A stretch of DNA of 64,000 nt from Sphingomonas sp. AX6 (lineage in GTDB: Bacteria; Pseudomonadota; Alphaproteobacteria; Sphingomonadales; Sphingomonadaceae): contig NZ_LR733979.1 of NCBI RefSeq assembly GCF_902506605.1, positions 765,064 through 829,063 of the forward strand. The letters are read 5' to 3'. A program made the position numbers and the translations under genes. Under the pieces are notes generated by a model. It was not told the origin of the DNA, did no database searches, and was given only the letters and a program-made list of their open reading frames with translations. This document shows, in pieces, positions 1 to 8,585 of this stretch. Position 1 is the stretch's first letter, and every line of letters starts with the position of its first letter.

Positions 1-315
1 CACGCGCACGAAACGGCGCTCGTCGCGAAGACCCGTGACGCGCTGTCCTCACTTAACAGCATCCGCCTGTTCGGACCGGAGGATGCGGCGGGCATCGTCA
101 GCTTCGCGGTGGAGGGGGTTCATCCCCACGATGTCGGCACCATATTGGACGAGGAGCGCGTCGCGATCCGCGCGGGGCACCACTGCGCGCAACCGCTGAT
201 GGACTTGCTCGGCGTTTCCGCGACCGCGCGGGCAAGCTTCGGCGTGTATAACGACGAAAATGACATCGACCGGCTTGTCGCCGGACTGGAACGAGTACGA
301 AAGATTTTCGGATGA
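1..315 (+). CDS. sufS: Cysteine desulfurase SufS, C-terminal fragment
   Basis: This open frame enters from the left edge and gives the last 104 residues of a group II, PLP-dependent cysteine desulfurase. These enzymes pass persulfide sulfur to the SUF Fe-S scaffold. The decisive motif is RAGHHCAQPLM, which carries the catalytic cysteine of SufS/CsdA enzymes; the short C-terminal helix ending in RKIFG is also typical. The stop overlaps the next start as ATGA, so it is translationally coupled to the SufT-like gene, as in other alphaproteobacterial suf operons. The N-terminal PLP domain lies outside the window. NifS/IscS is less likely because the active-site loop and the neighbours are of SUF type. 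Confidence 0.93.
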   Translation, partial: HAHETALVAKTRDALSSLNSIRLFGPEDAAGIVSFAVEGVHPHDVGTILDEERVAIRAGHHCAQPLMDLLGVSATARASFGVYNDENDIDRLVAGLERVRKIFG

Positions 316-779
316 ATGAGCAGAGCAAAATCGCTGTCGAGGAAGTCGATGCCGTTACCGCCCCGCCCAGGGCGCGGGTCGAGGATGCGGCGCGCGAGAC
401 GTTCGAGCGCAAGCGCGACTATCTTGAAGGCTTCCTCGCCAAGAAGCCCGAACCGCTCGACGGCACCGAACCCGGCGGCGAGCTCTACGAAGCGGTAATC
501 GCGGCGATCAAGGAAATCTACGACCCCGAAATCCCGGTCAACATCTATGATCTGGGCCTGATCTACGGGGTCGAAATCGGCCCCGACAATCACGCGATCG
601 TGACGATGACGCTGACGACCCCGCATTGCCCGGTCGCCGAATCGATGCCCGCCGAGGTGGAATTGCGCGTCGGCGCAGTGCCCGGCGTCGGCGCGTCGGA
701 AGTCAATTTGGTCTGGGATCCGCCCTGGGATCCGCAAAAGATGTCGGACGACGCGAAGCTGGAATTGGGAATGCTTTGA
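312..779 (+). CDS. sufT: SUF Fe-S assembly protein, SufT/MIP18 (DUF59) family
   Basis: This 155-residue protein has a variable N-terminal extension (about residues 1-50) followed by a DUF59/MIP18 domain. Recognisable parts are the AIKEIYDPEIPVNIYDLGL stretch at about residues 66-84, the TLTTPHCPVAE segment carrying the conserved cysteine, and VWDPPWDP near the C-terminus. Proteins of this family act as Fe-S maturation or carrier factors and usually sit beside sufS and sufA. The start is the ATG that overlaps the sufS stop. The symbol follows common usage for this domain in suf operons; the exact biochemical role is not settled by sequence. Confidence 0.88.
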   Translation: MNEQSKIAVEEVDAVTAPPRARVEDAARETFERKRDYLEGFLAKKPEPLDGTEPGGELYEAVIAAIKEIYDPEIPVNIYDLGLIYGVEIGPDNHAIVTMTLTTPHCPVAESMPAEVELRVGAVPGVGASEVNLVWDPPWDPQKMSDDAKLELGML

Positions 780-784
780 AAAGT

Positions 785-839
785 CCGATCCGGCGGCGAA
801 TTGGGTGCATTGCTCCGCCACCGGATCGGGATGAGGAAC
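785..839 (+). other. Strong hairpin between sufT and sufA
   Basis: CCGATCCGG at 785-793 followed by GGCG at 95-98 of the same block pairs with CGCC at 826-829 and CCGGATCGG at 831-839. This gives a stem of 13 pairs with one mismatch and a 27-nt interior. No T-tract follows, so it is not a standard intrinsic terminator. It could protect the upstream mRNA or attenuate the downstream sufA-like gene. Confidence 0.45.
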
Positions 840-912
840 CCCGCCATGCCCACAGGGGGGGTAGTGTTGGCGGCGTGGCCCAGGCTCCTCTTTGGGGCAC
901 ATGGAGAAGACG

Positions 913-1269
913 ATGACGACAACGCAGACCCGTAACCGTCCGGCAGCGATTATTCTGACGCCTTCGTCGGAAGCGCGGATCGCCGACCTGATGGCGCGCG
1001 CACCCGAAGGGGCGATCGGAGTAAAGCTGTCGACGCCGCGCCGGGGTTGTTCGGGCCTCGCCTATTCGGTCGATTACGTGACTCAGGCCAACCCGATGGA
1101 CGAACGCATCGAGACGCCCGGGGGCACGTTCTTCGTCGATGGTGCATCGGTGCTCTATCTGATCGGATCGACGATGGACTGGGTCGAGGATGATTTCACC
1201 GCCGGCTTCGTCTTCACCAACCCCAACGCCAAGGGCGCGTGCGGCTGCGGCGAGAGCTTCACCGTCTGA
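913..1269 (+). CDS. sufA: Fe-S assembly A-type carrier (SufA/IscA, HesB family)
   Basis: This A-type Fe-S carrier of about 118 residues delivers clusters to apoproteins. The three conserved cysteines are visible: one in RRGCSGLAY and two in the C-terminal GACGCGESF. The domain fills almost the whole protein. ATG at 913 was chosen because GGAG lies six bases upstream; the in-frame ATG at 901 and TTG at 892 lack a ribosome site. It is the last gene of the suf cluster, separated from the SufT-like gene by 133 bases that hold a strong hairpin. ErpA is a possible alternative name, but the suf location favours SufA. Confidence 0.9.
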   Translation: MTTTQTRNRPAAIILTPSSEARIADLMARAPEGAIGVKLSTPRRGCSGLAYSVDYVTQANPMDERIETPGGTFFVDGASVLYLIGSTMDWVEDDFTAGFVFTNPNAKGACGCGESFTV

Positions 1270-1270
1270 G

Positions 1271-2026
1271 CTATATCGCCCCGTCGATCATCACGTCGCC
1301 ATCGATGATCCGCGCGCCCACCCCGTAAACCTGCGCGATCCGCTCCACCGTCATCGTATCGCGAACCGATCCCTCGGCGACGACGCGGCCGTCTTTCATC
1401 CAAACCAGCCGATCGGCATAGGTCGCCGCCAGCGCCAGGTCGTGCAACACCGCCAGCGCCCCGCCGCCGCCGCGCACGAAATCGCGGAGCAGGCCCATCA
1501 CCCGGTGCTGATGCCGCGGATCGAGCGCCGCGACCGGCTCGTCGGCGACGATCAACGCGGCCTGTGCCGCCAGCGCGCGCGCCAGATGAACCCGCGCCAG
1601 CTCGCCCCCCGACAGCGTGTCGGTCGCGCGGTCGGCCAGTGCGTTCAGGTCGCATCGCGTCAGCGCTCGATCGACCGCATCCGCATCGCGCACCGCCAGC
1701 CTGCCCAGTGTCACGCCATGTGCGAACCGCCCCAGCGCGACCACGTCGCGAACGCGAGCGGGCCAGGCAAGCGGGCGGGCCTGCGGCAGATAGGATAATG
1801 CGCGTGCGCGGATTGCGCGGGCCATCGTCGCGGTCGGCATGCCGTCCAGTGTCGCAGTGCCGCTCGCTGGAATCAGCCCGATCGCGGCGCGCAAAAGGCT
1901 GGTCTTGCCCGCGCCATTGGGGCCGAGCAGCACGACCAGTTCGCCCGGCGCGACCGTCAGCGTGGCATCCGCGACCAAGGTGGCGCCACCCGCCTCGACG
2001 CTGATTCCTTGCGCGATCAGGTTCAT
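1271..2026 (-). CDS. btuD: Cobalamin ABC transporter ATP-binding protein
   Basis: This 251-residue ABC ATPase of the FecE/HmuV/BtuD group powers import through the BtuC-type permease. Walker A is GPNGAGKTS at about residues 35-43, the signature is LSGGELARV, and Walker B is LIVADEPVAALD. The start overlaps the permease stop as ATGA, so the subunits are coupled. Haem or siderophore ATPases look much alike; the B12 assignment rests on the riboswitch at the head of this operon and on the linked BtuB and BtuF. It is the last gene of the unit and converges tail to tail with the suf operon, one base from the sufA stop. Confidence 0.87.
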   Translation of the reverse strand: MNLIAQGISVEAGGATLVADATLTVAPGELVVLLGPNGAGKTSLLRAAIGLIPASGTATLDGMPTATMARAIRARALSYLPQARPLAWPARVRDVVALGRFAHGVTLGRLAVRDADAVDRALTRCDLNALADRATDTLSGGELARVHLARALAAQAALIVADEPVAALDPRHQHRVMGLLRDFVRGGGGALAVLHDLALAATYADRLVWMKDGRVVAEGSVRDTMTVERIAQVYGVGARIIDGDVMIDGAI

Positions 2027-3006
2027 GCCAGCCCCCGTCGCCGCACCGCGATCAACAGGAAGATAGGTGCCCCGACCAGTGCCGCCACCACGCCCAATTT
2101 CAGTTCGTTCTCGCCCGGCATCACCCGCACGAGGATATCGGCAAACACCAGGAAGAGTCCCGCCAACAAGGCCGATGGAACCAGGCTGCGCGCCGGATCA
2201 TGCCCGACGCAGGGACGGATCAGATGCGGCGCGACGATCCCGACAAACCCAATCGCGCCTGCAATCGCCACCGATGCGCCCGTCGCAACCCCTGCGCCAA
2301 ACACCACCGCCAATCGCTGGCGACGGACGTTGAGGCCGATTCCTTCTGCCGCTTCTTCCCCCAGGGTCAGCGCCGACAATCCGCGCCGTGTGGCATAAAG
2401 CAGCCCCAGCCCTAGGACCAGGAACGGCAACCCCAGCGCGATGTCGGGCAGTCCCCGATTGGCGACCGATCCCATCATCCAGTTGACCATGTCGGCCAGC
2501 GTGAACGGATTGGGCGCTAGGTTCATCAGCAGCGACATCAACGCCGCAGCAAAGCTCGACAGCCCGACCCCAATCAGGATCAGCGTCGTCATCGATTGTG
2601 CCCGGATCGCGGCGGCGGCCAGCAACGCCGTCGCCGCGCAGGCACCCCCGATCGCCGCAAGCGGCAGGAGGAACGGCGACAGCGCGGCGAAGCCGAAATG
2701 GAGCGTGATGGTGGCGGCAAGCGCACTCGATGCGCTCACCCCCAGAACACCGGGTTCGGCGAGCGGATTGCGGAGCAGGCCCTGGAGCGCCGCGCCACTC
2801 GCGCCCAATGCGATCCCGACCAGCCAGGCGGCCAGCGCACGCGGCAGGCGGATTTCCCAGACGATGACGCGGTCGGCTACCTCGCCCATCCCGACCACCG
2901 CAGCCAGCATCCGGCCGGGCGGCAGCGGTGTCGATCCCAGCAGGCACGCCGCCAGGATCGCGACCAGCCCGGCGGCAAAGAGCCACAGGTTGAGCCCGCG
3001 CATCAT
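2023..3006 (-). CDS. btuC: Cobalamin ABC transporter permease (FecCD/BtuC family)
   Basis: This polytopic inner-membrane permease of about 327 residues belongs to the FecCD family. Family landmarks include the first membrane helix (LWLFAAGLVAILAACL), the WEIRLPRALAAWLVG segment, GVGLSSFAAALMS, and the C-terminal GIVAPHLIRPCVGHD loop that contacts the ATPase. The reading frame stays open further upstream, but the true start is the ATG at 3006, which overlaps the BtuF stop as ATGA. It should form the translocation pore for B12 together with BtuD. Confidence 0.88.
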   Translation of the reverse strand: MMRGLNLWLFAAGLVAILAACLLGSTPLPPGRMLAAVVGMGEVADRVIVWEIRLPRALAAWLVGIALGASGAALQGLLRNPLAEPGVLGVSASSALAATITLHFGFAALSPFLLPLAAIGGACAATALLAAAAIRAQSMTTLILIGVGLSSFAAALMSLLMNLAPNPFTLADMVNWMMGSVANRGLPDIALGLPFLVLGLGLLYATRRGLSALTLGEEAAEGIGLNVRRQRLAVVFGAGVATGASVAIAGAIGFVGIVAPHLIRPCVGHDPARSLVPSALLAGLFLVFADILVRVMPGENELKLGVVAALVGAPIFLLIAVRRRGLA

Positions 3007-3833
3007 CGCCTTCTCGGCTCCGTTCGCGCTTGGGCCAGCGCCTCGACCGCATCGACCAGGAACCAGCCACCGCAAGCCGTCCACGCGCCTTCGATTCCCA
3101 CGACCGGCCGATCCTTCATGTGACGCGCGACGATCGGATGCCGCGCGGCGCTCCAACGATCGGGCGGAGCATTCCAGAAACTGGCGCTCGCGATCAGATC
3201 GGGGCCTTCCTTCGCCAGCCGTTCGAGCGGCAGCGTGCGCCAGCCCGGCTCGCCCTCGAAATTCACGTAACCCGCGGCCCGCAACATCTCGTCCACCAGC
3301 CCGCCCGGGCCGGAGGTGACTCCACCCGGCGTGACATAGAGCGCACTCGGGCGTTGCGGCGACGATACGGGGATCGCGGCAAGGCGGCGGTCCATCTCAA
3401 CCGCCAACACCTCACCCTTTGCACCCTCGTCCAGCCCGCGTGCGGTATCGACCAACACCTGCCGCACCGCCGTAAGGTCGTTCGCATAGCCGATCTGGAG
3501 CACCGGCACGCCCGCGCGCGCAAACATCGCTGCCGCATCCGCCCCGCCGCCATAGGATCGGATGACGAGATCGGGCTTGAGCACCAGCACATCCTCCGCA
3601 CGCGGACGCACGCTCGGCAGACCGACCGCGGCGGCGCGCATATAGCTGAAGTCGCGGTCCGCATCGGGAGAGACCGCGGCGATCCGGTCGCGACCGACCA
3701 ACTTCAGCACATATTGGTCGGCACAATAATCCAGACTGACGATCCGCATCGGGCGTTCGGGCGCGTTCGGTGCGACCGATGGTTGCGGGGCGCAAGCAGT
3801 TAGCATCGTTGCCATCACCCCAACCCACACCAT
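3003..3833 (-). CDS. btuF: Cobalamin-binding periplasmic lipoprotein (BtuF-like)
   Basis: This is a periplasmic substrate-binding protein of the helical-backbone BtuF/FhuD class. The N-terminus from 3833 reads as a lipoprotein signal with the lipobox LTAC, then a MRIVSLDYCADQ segment that opens domain 1. The frame can also start at GTG 3944, coupled to the btuB stop by a GTGA overlap, but the extra 37 residues would be translated from a palindromic repeat at 3834-3906. I prefer the start after the repeat. No clear Shine-Dalgarno is visible there, so the start is uncertain. Its place between btuB and btuC supports B12 delivery to the permease. Confidence 0.78.
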   Translation of the reverse strand: MVWVGVMATMLTACAPQPSVAPNAPERPMRIVSLDYCADQYVLKLVGRDRIAAVSPDADRDFSYMRAAAVGLPSVRPRAEDVLVLKPDLVIRSYGGGADAAAMFARAGVPVLQIGYANDLTAVRQVLVDTARGLDEGAKGEVLAVEMDRRLAAIPVSSPQRPSALYVTPGGVTSGPGGLVDEMLRAAGYVNFEGEPGWRTLPLERLAKEGPDLIASASFWNAPPDRWSAARHPIVARHMKDRPVVGIEGAWTACGGWFLVDAVEALAQARTEPRRR

Positions 3834-3906
3834 GCTCCCGCGGAGGCGGGAGCCCAAGGTAGCGAGCGCAACGCCCATGACCCTGGGCCCCCGCCTGCGC
3901 GGGAGC
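3834..3906. repeat. REP-like inverted pair between btuB and btuF
   Basis: The left arm at 3834-3856 (GCTCCCGCGGAGGCGGGAGC and three more bases) and the right arm at 3884-3906 are inverted copies with two mismatches. Each arm is itself a small palindrome. The pair sits inside the B12 operon and overlaps the possible upstream extension of btuF. Confidence 0.8.
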
Positions 3907-3940
3907 ACGGAGTCGCTTTGGACGATGCGCTCGCGATTAT

Positions 3941-5845
3941 TCACAACTTGATCCGCACCCCTCCGAACGCCGCTCGGCCCGGCGTGCCATAGGTCGCGAC
4001 GACCTCATAGCGTTCGTCGAACAGATTCTCGACGCGGCCATAGACTTCGATCCGCTCGGTCACCGGGAAACTCGCCCGGAGATCGACCAACGCATAGCCA
4101 TCGACCCGCGTCGTATTGGCGGCATTGTCGAACCGGTCGCCGATATGGGTGATCGTCGCGCCGGTGCTCAACCCGAATGGCCACGCATAGTCGACCAGCG
4201 CGCTGACCGAATGGCGCGGACGGCGGGCGAGTTCGTTGCCGGTTTCGCGGTCCTTCGCATCGACGAAACTGTATTGCCCGACCACCGACAAGCGATCGAC
4301 GGGCTTAAGCTCCAGCGTGAATTCGACCCCTTCGGCACGCGTGAGCCGCAGATTGTCGTAATAGCCGAACCGGTCCGGCGCGCCGTCGCAGATCGGCGGC
4401 GGGCTGGCGGTGAAGCATGACACGTAATCGATCTGGTTTTCGGTATCGCGCCGGAAATAGACCGCGCCGACCTCGACTGCGCCATCCATGAACCGCTGGT
4501 CGATGCCGACTTCCCAGCTTTCCGACGTTTCGGGCTGGAGCGCGTCATTCCCGACATTGCTGTAGAGCTGATAGAGCGACGGCACCTTGAATCCCTCGCC
4601 GTAACTCGCACGGATGCGAGTCGCGCCATCATTGGGGGTGAACACGCCGCCTGCCGACACCGTCGTCGCGCCGCCGAAGCGGTTATGTTCGTCGTGGCGC
4701 ACGCCGCCCGACATGGTGAGCCCCGCAACCGGCTTCGCGGTTAGTTCGCCATAGAAGCTGTCGAGCGTCGCCCGTCCGCTGCCCACTGTGCCGAAGCTTT
4801 CCGAATCGAACCGCGACCATTCGCGCTCCGCCCCGAACACGGCCTCCGCCCAGTCGAACGTCGCCACGCCCTGATATTCCAGCCGCTCGTTGGTGCCGAC
4901 GGAATCGTAAGTGATGGGGAGGAAGCCCTCAGGATCGTAATCCGTCCGCTCGACGCGCGTCACCGCATAGCCGAGCCGGTTTTTCAGCGGCCCGAACGCA
5001 AAATTGACGCCCGCATAGCCGGTGATGTCGCGCTGATCGCCATATTGGAGCGTGTCGCCGAACGTGAAACTCGGCGTAAATCCGTCGATATCGGTGCGAC
5101 CATCGGCAATCGATCCGCGCAGGTCGATCCCCGCATTCTCGCCCAGCGCGACCGCGACACGGCCATTGGCGTGCCATTGTTCGTACCCGTCGCGCTCGAT
5201 GCCACCACGGTCTTCGCTGAACGCGGAGAAGCCGTCGGTCCTGTACCAGCCGCCGCCCAGGCTCACCGCAACTGGCCCGACCGAGGCGGCGACATTGCCG
5301 ACCGCGTTATAGGTTTCGCGCCCGCCCGCTTCCGCACGCGCGTTGATGACCACGCCGTCACCCGGTTGCGGCGCGCGAGTGATGAGATTGACGACACCGC
5401 CAATCGCCTGGCTGCCGTAGAGCACCGAACGCGGCCCGCGCACCACCTCGATCCGCTCGATATTGCCGGTCAGCAGCGTGCCGAAATTATAGCCGCCGCC
5501 GGTGGAGGCCGGATCGTTGATCTTGACCCCGTCGATCAGGACGAGCGTATGGTCGCTTTCGGCACCGCGAATATTGACGGTGCCGATCGCGCCGGGGCCA
5601 CCGCTGGTGGTCGTGGTCAGGCCGGGCAGCGTACGTAATAGGTCGAGGACCGTGGCCGACTGGCGCGTCTCGATGGCTTCCAGCACGCTGACCGATTGCG
5701 GGGTTTCGTCGGTGTCGCGCGCGGTGCGCGCGGCGGTGACGGTCACGGTCTGGTCATCGCGCCAGCCTTCGCTAACGGGTTGGGCGGATGCGATGGAGGG
5801 GAACAGCGCCGCGACGGGCAGCGCGAACAGGGAAATATGCTTCAC
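3941..5845 (-). CDS. btuB: TonB-dependent vitamin B12 receptor BtuB
   Basis: This 634-residue outer-membrane receptor imports cobalamin using TonB energy. It has a cleavable signal (ends ASAQP, about residue 23), a TonB-box-like segment (TVTVTAA), a plug domain with RGAESDHTLVLIDGVKINDP and IERIEVVRGPRSVLYGSQA, and a barrel ending in a terminal aromatic-type strand (GGVRIKL). Length matches BtuB and is short for siderophore receptors. The start is GTG with AAGGAAG about seven bases upstream. It is the first gene after the cobalamin riboswitch, which strongly supports the substrate. Confidence 0.93.
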   Translation of the reverse strand: MKHISLFALPVAALFPSIASAQPVSEGWRDDQTVTVTAARTARDTDETPQSVSVLEAIETRQSATVLDLLRTLPGLTTTTSGGPGAIGTVNIRGAESDHTLVLIDGVKINDPASTGGGYNFGTLLTGNIERIEVVRGPRSVLYGSQAIGGVVNLITRAPQPGDGVVINARAEAGGRETYNAVGNVAASVGPVAVSLGGGWYRTDGFSAFSEDRGGIERDGYEQWHANGRVAVALGENAGIDLRGSIADGRTDIDGFTPSFTFGDTLQYGDQRDITGYAGVNFAFGPLKNRLGYAVTRVERTDYDPEGFLPITYDSVGTNERLEYQGVATFDWAEAVFGAEREWSRFDSESFGTVGSGRATLDSFYGELTAKPVAGLTMSGGVRHDEHNRFGGATTVSAGGVFTPNDGATRIRASYGEGFKVPSLYQLYSNVGNDALQPETSESWEVGIDQRFMDGAVEVGAVYFRRDTENQIDYVSCFTASPPPICDGAPDRFGYYDNLRLTRAEGVEFTLELKPVDRLSVVGQYSFVDAKDRETGNELARRPRHSVSALVDYAWPFGLSTGATITHIGDRFDNAANTTRVDGYALVDLRASFPVTERIEVYGRVENLFDERYEVVATYGTPGRAAFGGVRIKL

Positions 5846-6007
5846 TTGTGACTTCCTTCGCCCCGTCCGCGGTCGAGACGGCGGGGCAGCAACGACGATG
5901 CTCGGCCCACCGGTTGCCCGGTGCGACTGCGGCCATGACTGTCGTTTCGAAGGATGCGCGAACGCTCCGTCCCCAAATGGCTGAACCCGGCCACGGGTGA
6001 ACGACGC

Positions 6008-6172
6008 GATGGCAGGTCTCCTGGCTCACCGATCGTCGCTTTGCGGCCGTCTTCCCGGTGTTTGGGCACCAGTGACTAAGTGGCCGTAAGCTCCTGGCTT
6101 ACAGTTGCGGGCACAGCGCCGGTATCGCACCGGCTTCCCTCTTCGCTCCCCGTAAAGGGAGAACCATCTGAT
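6008..6172 (-). promoter_or_regulatory. Cobalamin (AdoCbl) riboswitch
   Basis: On the minus strand this leader shows the conserved cobalamin aptamer in order: GGAAGCCGGTG, the GCCCGCAACTGT core, GGCCACT, GGGAAGACGG, and the B12 box AGCCAGGAGACCTGCC near its 3' end. It lies about 160 bases upstream of btuB, and the B12 transport genes follow in the same direction. High cobalamin would be expected to switch the operon off. Boundaries are approximate, as the outer stem was placed by eye. Confidence 0.93.
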
Positions 6173-6226
6173 CGCGCCCCTAGGGCCGCGGGACGGTCCG
6201 TGTCAATTCAGCGATTGAGGGAGAAT

Positions 6227-6448
6227 TCAGCGAAGCGCGGCATCGGTCGCAACCGACGCAAGCCGATCACGCTCGGCGACCAGTGTCGCAGACGCTTCCG
6301 CCGTGCCGGCATCGGGCATGTGGTATCCGTAATAAACACGGTGCGTGTCGCGCCCGACGGCAAAGCCGCCCAGCACATAGCCGGTACTCAGCCCGATCAA
6401 CGAAATACCGATCAACCAGATCGCAGCCTTGGCGGCCCAGCCGGTCAT
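6227..6448 (-). CDS. Small single-pass membrane protein, unknown function
   Basis: This 73-residue protein has one hydrophobic segment at about residues 5-30 (GWAAKAAIWLIGISLIG onward) and a polar tail containing RVYYGYHMPDAG. AGGAG sits seven bases before the ATG, which supports a real gene. It lies upstream of the B12 riboswitch in the same direction with about 55 bases between, but the riboswitch should act only on genes after it. I do not recognise a family. The segment could be a membrane anchor or an uncleaved signal. Confidence 0.7.
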   Translation of the reverse strand: MTGWAAKAAIWLIGISLIGLSTGYVLGGFAVGRDTHRVYYGYHMPDAGTAEASATLVAERDRLASVATDAALR

Positions 6449-6523
6449 GGTTCACTCCTGTCACTGCGCAAGGCAAGAATGCGGGGCGGTGGTTCGAGTT
6501 CCCCGCCCTCTGAAACACCCCAT

Positions 6524-6604
6524 CCCGTTTGTTTCGAGCGCAGTCGAGAAACGTGTTGCAGGAGTTGTCCCAAGCGTTTCTCGACTTCGCTCGAAACAAA
6601 CGGG
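6524..6604. repeat. Inverted pair of the GTTTCGAGCG repeat family
   Basis: Arms of 30 bases at 6524-6553 and 6575-6604 are inverted, with the core GTTTCGAGCGCAGTCGAGAA and its complement. The same core recurs at 19275-19353 and 34538-34616. The element lies between two convergent or tandem leftward genes and has no T-tract. Confidence 0.85.
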
Positions 6605-6625
6605 GATTGGTGACTGACCCGAAAT

Positions 6626-6928
6626 CTATTTCAGCAACTTGGTCCCATTATCCGCCAGCTTCTCGCGTATCTTGTTCGCGAACATCGCCAGGAACGGCGG
6701 CAGGTCCACCGTCGCCTTCACCACATCTTCGGCCACATCCAGCCGGCTCGCCACGCGCTGGCCCATGCCTTCGATCGTGAAGTACAGCGTGTCGCCTTCC
6801 CAGCGATTGTCGGTCAGCGCGCCGCCGGGGATCAGGTCGGCGATCTTGCCCACCCCGCCCGAGATCCGCGCGCGCGCGCCTTCGCGGCCCAATTTGTGGG
6901 GAATATCGACACTGATCGGCTCGGCCAT
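6626..6928 (-). CDS. Polyhydroxyalkanoic acid system family protein
   Basis: This 100-residue protein matches the small PHA-system family often annotated in alpha- and gammaproteobacteria. Typical are the opening SVDIPHKLGREGARAR, the central MGQRVASRLDVAEDVV and the tail FANKIREKLADNGTKLL. Members were named from a link to polyhydroxyalkanoate granule genes, but a catalytic role is not known. No phaC or phasin gene is visible nearby, so a part in storage granules here is inference. The gene diverges from lnt, with about 100 bases between starts. Confidence 0.82.
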   Translation of the reverse strand: MAEPISVDIPHKLGREGARARISGGVGKIADLIPGGALTDNRWEGDTLYFTIEGMGQRVASRLDVAEDVVKATVDLPPFLAMFANKIREKLADNGTKLLK

Positions 6929-7032
6929 GACGGGCTCCTGGGTGGATTAAGCGACTAATACGCTTAGGTAGGGCGTCGGCTCCCGCGCGCCAAGCCTTGC
7001 CTCGCGCCCGCTTCCCGGCGATAGCGCCAGCC

Positions 7033-8574
7033 ATGCGTCGATCCTGGACTGCTCCGCTGCTCGCCATCGCCTCGGGCTTCGCCTCCGCGCTGGGATTCGC
7101 GCCGACCGACTGGTGGCCGGTCACGCTGGTCGCGGTCGCGGTGTTGCTGTGGCTGGTCCATGACGCACCCAGCTTCAAACGCGCGCTGCTGATCGGCTGG
7201 TTGTTCGGCGTCGCGCATTTCACGCTGGGCAATAGCTGGATTCAGCACGCCTTCGACTATCAGCAGGAAATGCCGCCGGAGCTTGGCTATGGCGCGGTCG
7301 TCCTGCTTGCTCTGTACCTTGCGGTCTATCCGGCCGCCGCTGCGGGGCTCGCCTGGCGCTGGGGCCGCGTGACGGGAGGCCCGCCCGACGAACGCTATGT
7401 GCTGGTGTTCGCAAGCGCGTGGATCGTCACCGAATGGCTGCGCGCGACGATGTTCACGGGGTATAGTTGGAATCCGCTGGGCATGGTCTGGCTTGCCCCC
7501 GGCGTCGCGCAGATCGCGAGTTTCATCGGCACCTATGCACTTTCCGGCCTGGTCGTGCTGGCGAGCGGCGCGGGGCTGTTGCTGGCGGCGGGGCTTCGCT
7601 GGCGATTGGGCGCGATCGTTGCGGTCCCGGTCATCGCCTCGCTCTTCCTTCAGCCCGGCGCGCAGCCGGATTACGCCACCGATCATCCGCGCGTTCGCAT
7701 TGTCCAGCCCAATATCGGCCAGGAATTCGTCGGCACCGACGGCTACAAGGAAGCCGTCTTCCAGAAGCTGCTGAGCCTCAGCGGCGGCCCCGCCCCCTAT
7801 CCCCGCATCCTCGCCTGGCCCGAAGGGACGGTGAATTTCTACCTAGAGGACGATTACCCGTTCGAATGGTATGAAGGCGTCTCCCCCGCCGTCACCCGCG
7901 CGCGCATCGCCGCGCGGCTGGGGGAGCGGGACATCGCGCTGGTTGGTGGCACCGCGCTGATCTTCGGTGCCGACGGTGAACTCGCGGGCGCGGGCAATTC
8001 CGTGTTCGCGATTGCACCCTCGGGCGAACTGGCGGGCCGCTATGACAAGGCGCATCTGGTGCCGTACGGCGAATATCTGCCGATGCGGTCAATCCTCCAG
8101 CCGCTCGGCCTGTCGCGGCTCGTCATGGGCGACATCGATTTCCTCCCCAGCCCCGGCCCATCGAACCTGTCGATCCCCGGCATCGGGCTGGCGGGGATGC
8201 AGATTTGCTACGAGATCATCTTTTCGGGCCAGGTCGTGAACGACACACAGCGCCCGCAATTCCTGTTCAACCCGTCGAACGACGCCTGGTTCGGCTATAC
8301 CGGCCCGCCCCAGCATCTGTCGCAGGCGCGGATGCGCGCGATTGAGGAGGGGCTGCCGATCCTGCGCTCCACCCCCACTGGCATCTCGGCGGTGATCGGC
8401 GCAAAGGGCGAGCTGATTGCGACCATCCCCGGCGGTGTCGAGGGCGCGATCGAAGTCCCCCTGCCCGCGCCCCGCGAACCCACTTTCTTCGCGCGTGTCG
8501 GCAACTGGATGGTGATCCTGTCGGCACTCCTGCTGATCGCAATCGCATTTGCGTTCCGCCGCGCAAGGCGCTAG
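7033..8574 (+). CDS. lnt: Apolipoprotein N-acyltransferase
   Basis: Lnt adds the third acyl chain to the N-terminal cysteine of lipoproteins in the inner membrane. The protein has an N-terminal bundle of hydrophobic helices (about residues 1-190) and a nitrilase-like periplasmic domain. The catalytic triad is visible as Glu in LAWPEGTVNF (about 264), Lys in YDKAHLVPYGEY (about 339) and Cys in MQICYEIIFSG (about 392). A final membrane helix follows. ATG 7033 was preferred over TTG 6997 because the protein then begins with a short basic stretch before the first helix. The total of about 513 residues matches the family. Confidence 0.95.
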   Translation: MRRSWTAPLLAIASGFASALGFAPTDWWPVTLVAVAVLLWLVHDAPSFKRALLIGWLFGVAHFTLGNSWIQHAFDYQQEMPPELGYGAVVLLALYLAVYPAAAAGLAWRWGRVTGGPPDERYVLVFASAWIVTEWLRATMFTGYSWNPLGMVWLAPGVAQIASFIGTYALSGLVVLASGAGLLLAAGLRWRLGAIVAVPVIASLFLQPGAQPDYATDHPRVRIVQPNIGQEFVGTDGYKEAVFQKLLSLSGGPAPYPRILAWPEGTVNFYLEDDYPFEWYEGVSPAVTRARIAARLGERDIALVGGTALIFGADGELAGAGNSVFAIAPSGELAGRYDKAHLVPYGEYLPMRSILQPLGLSRLVMGDIDFLPSPGPSNLSIPGIGLAGMQICYEIIFSGQVVNDTQRPQFLFNPSNDAWFGYTGPPQHLSQARMRAIEEGLPILRSTPTGISAVIGAKGELIATIPGGVEGAIEVPLPAPREPTFFARVGNWMVILSALLLIAIAFAFRRARR

Positions 8575-8585
8575 GGACGCCATAT

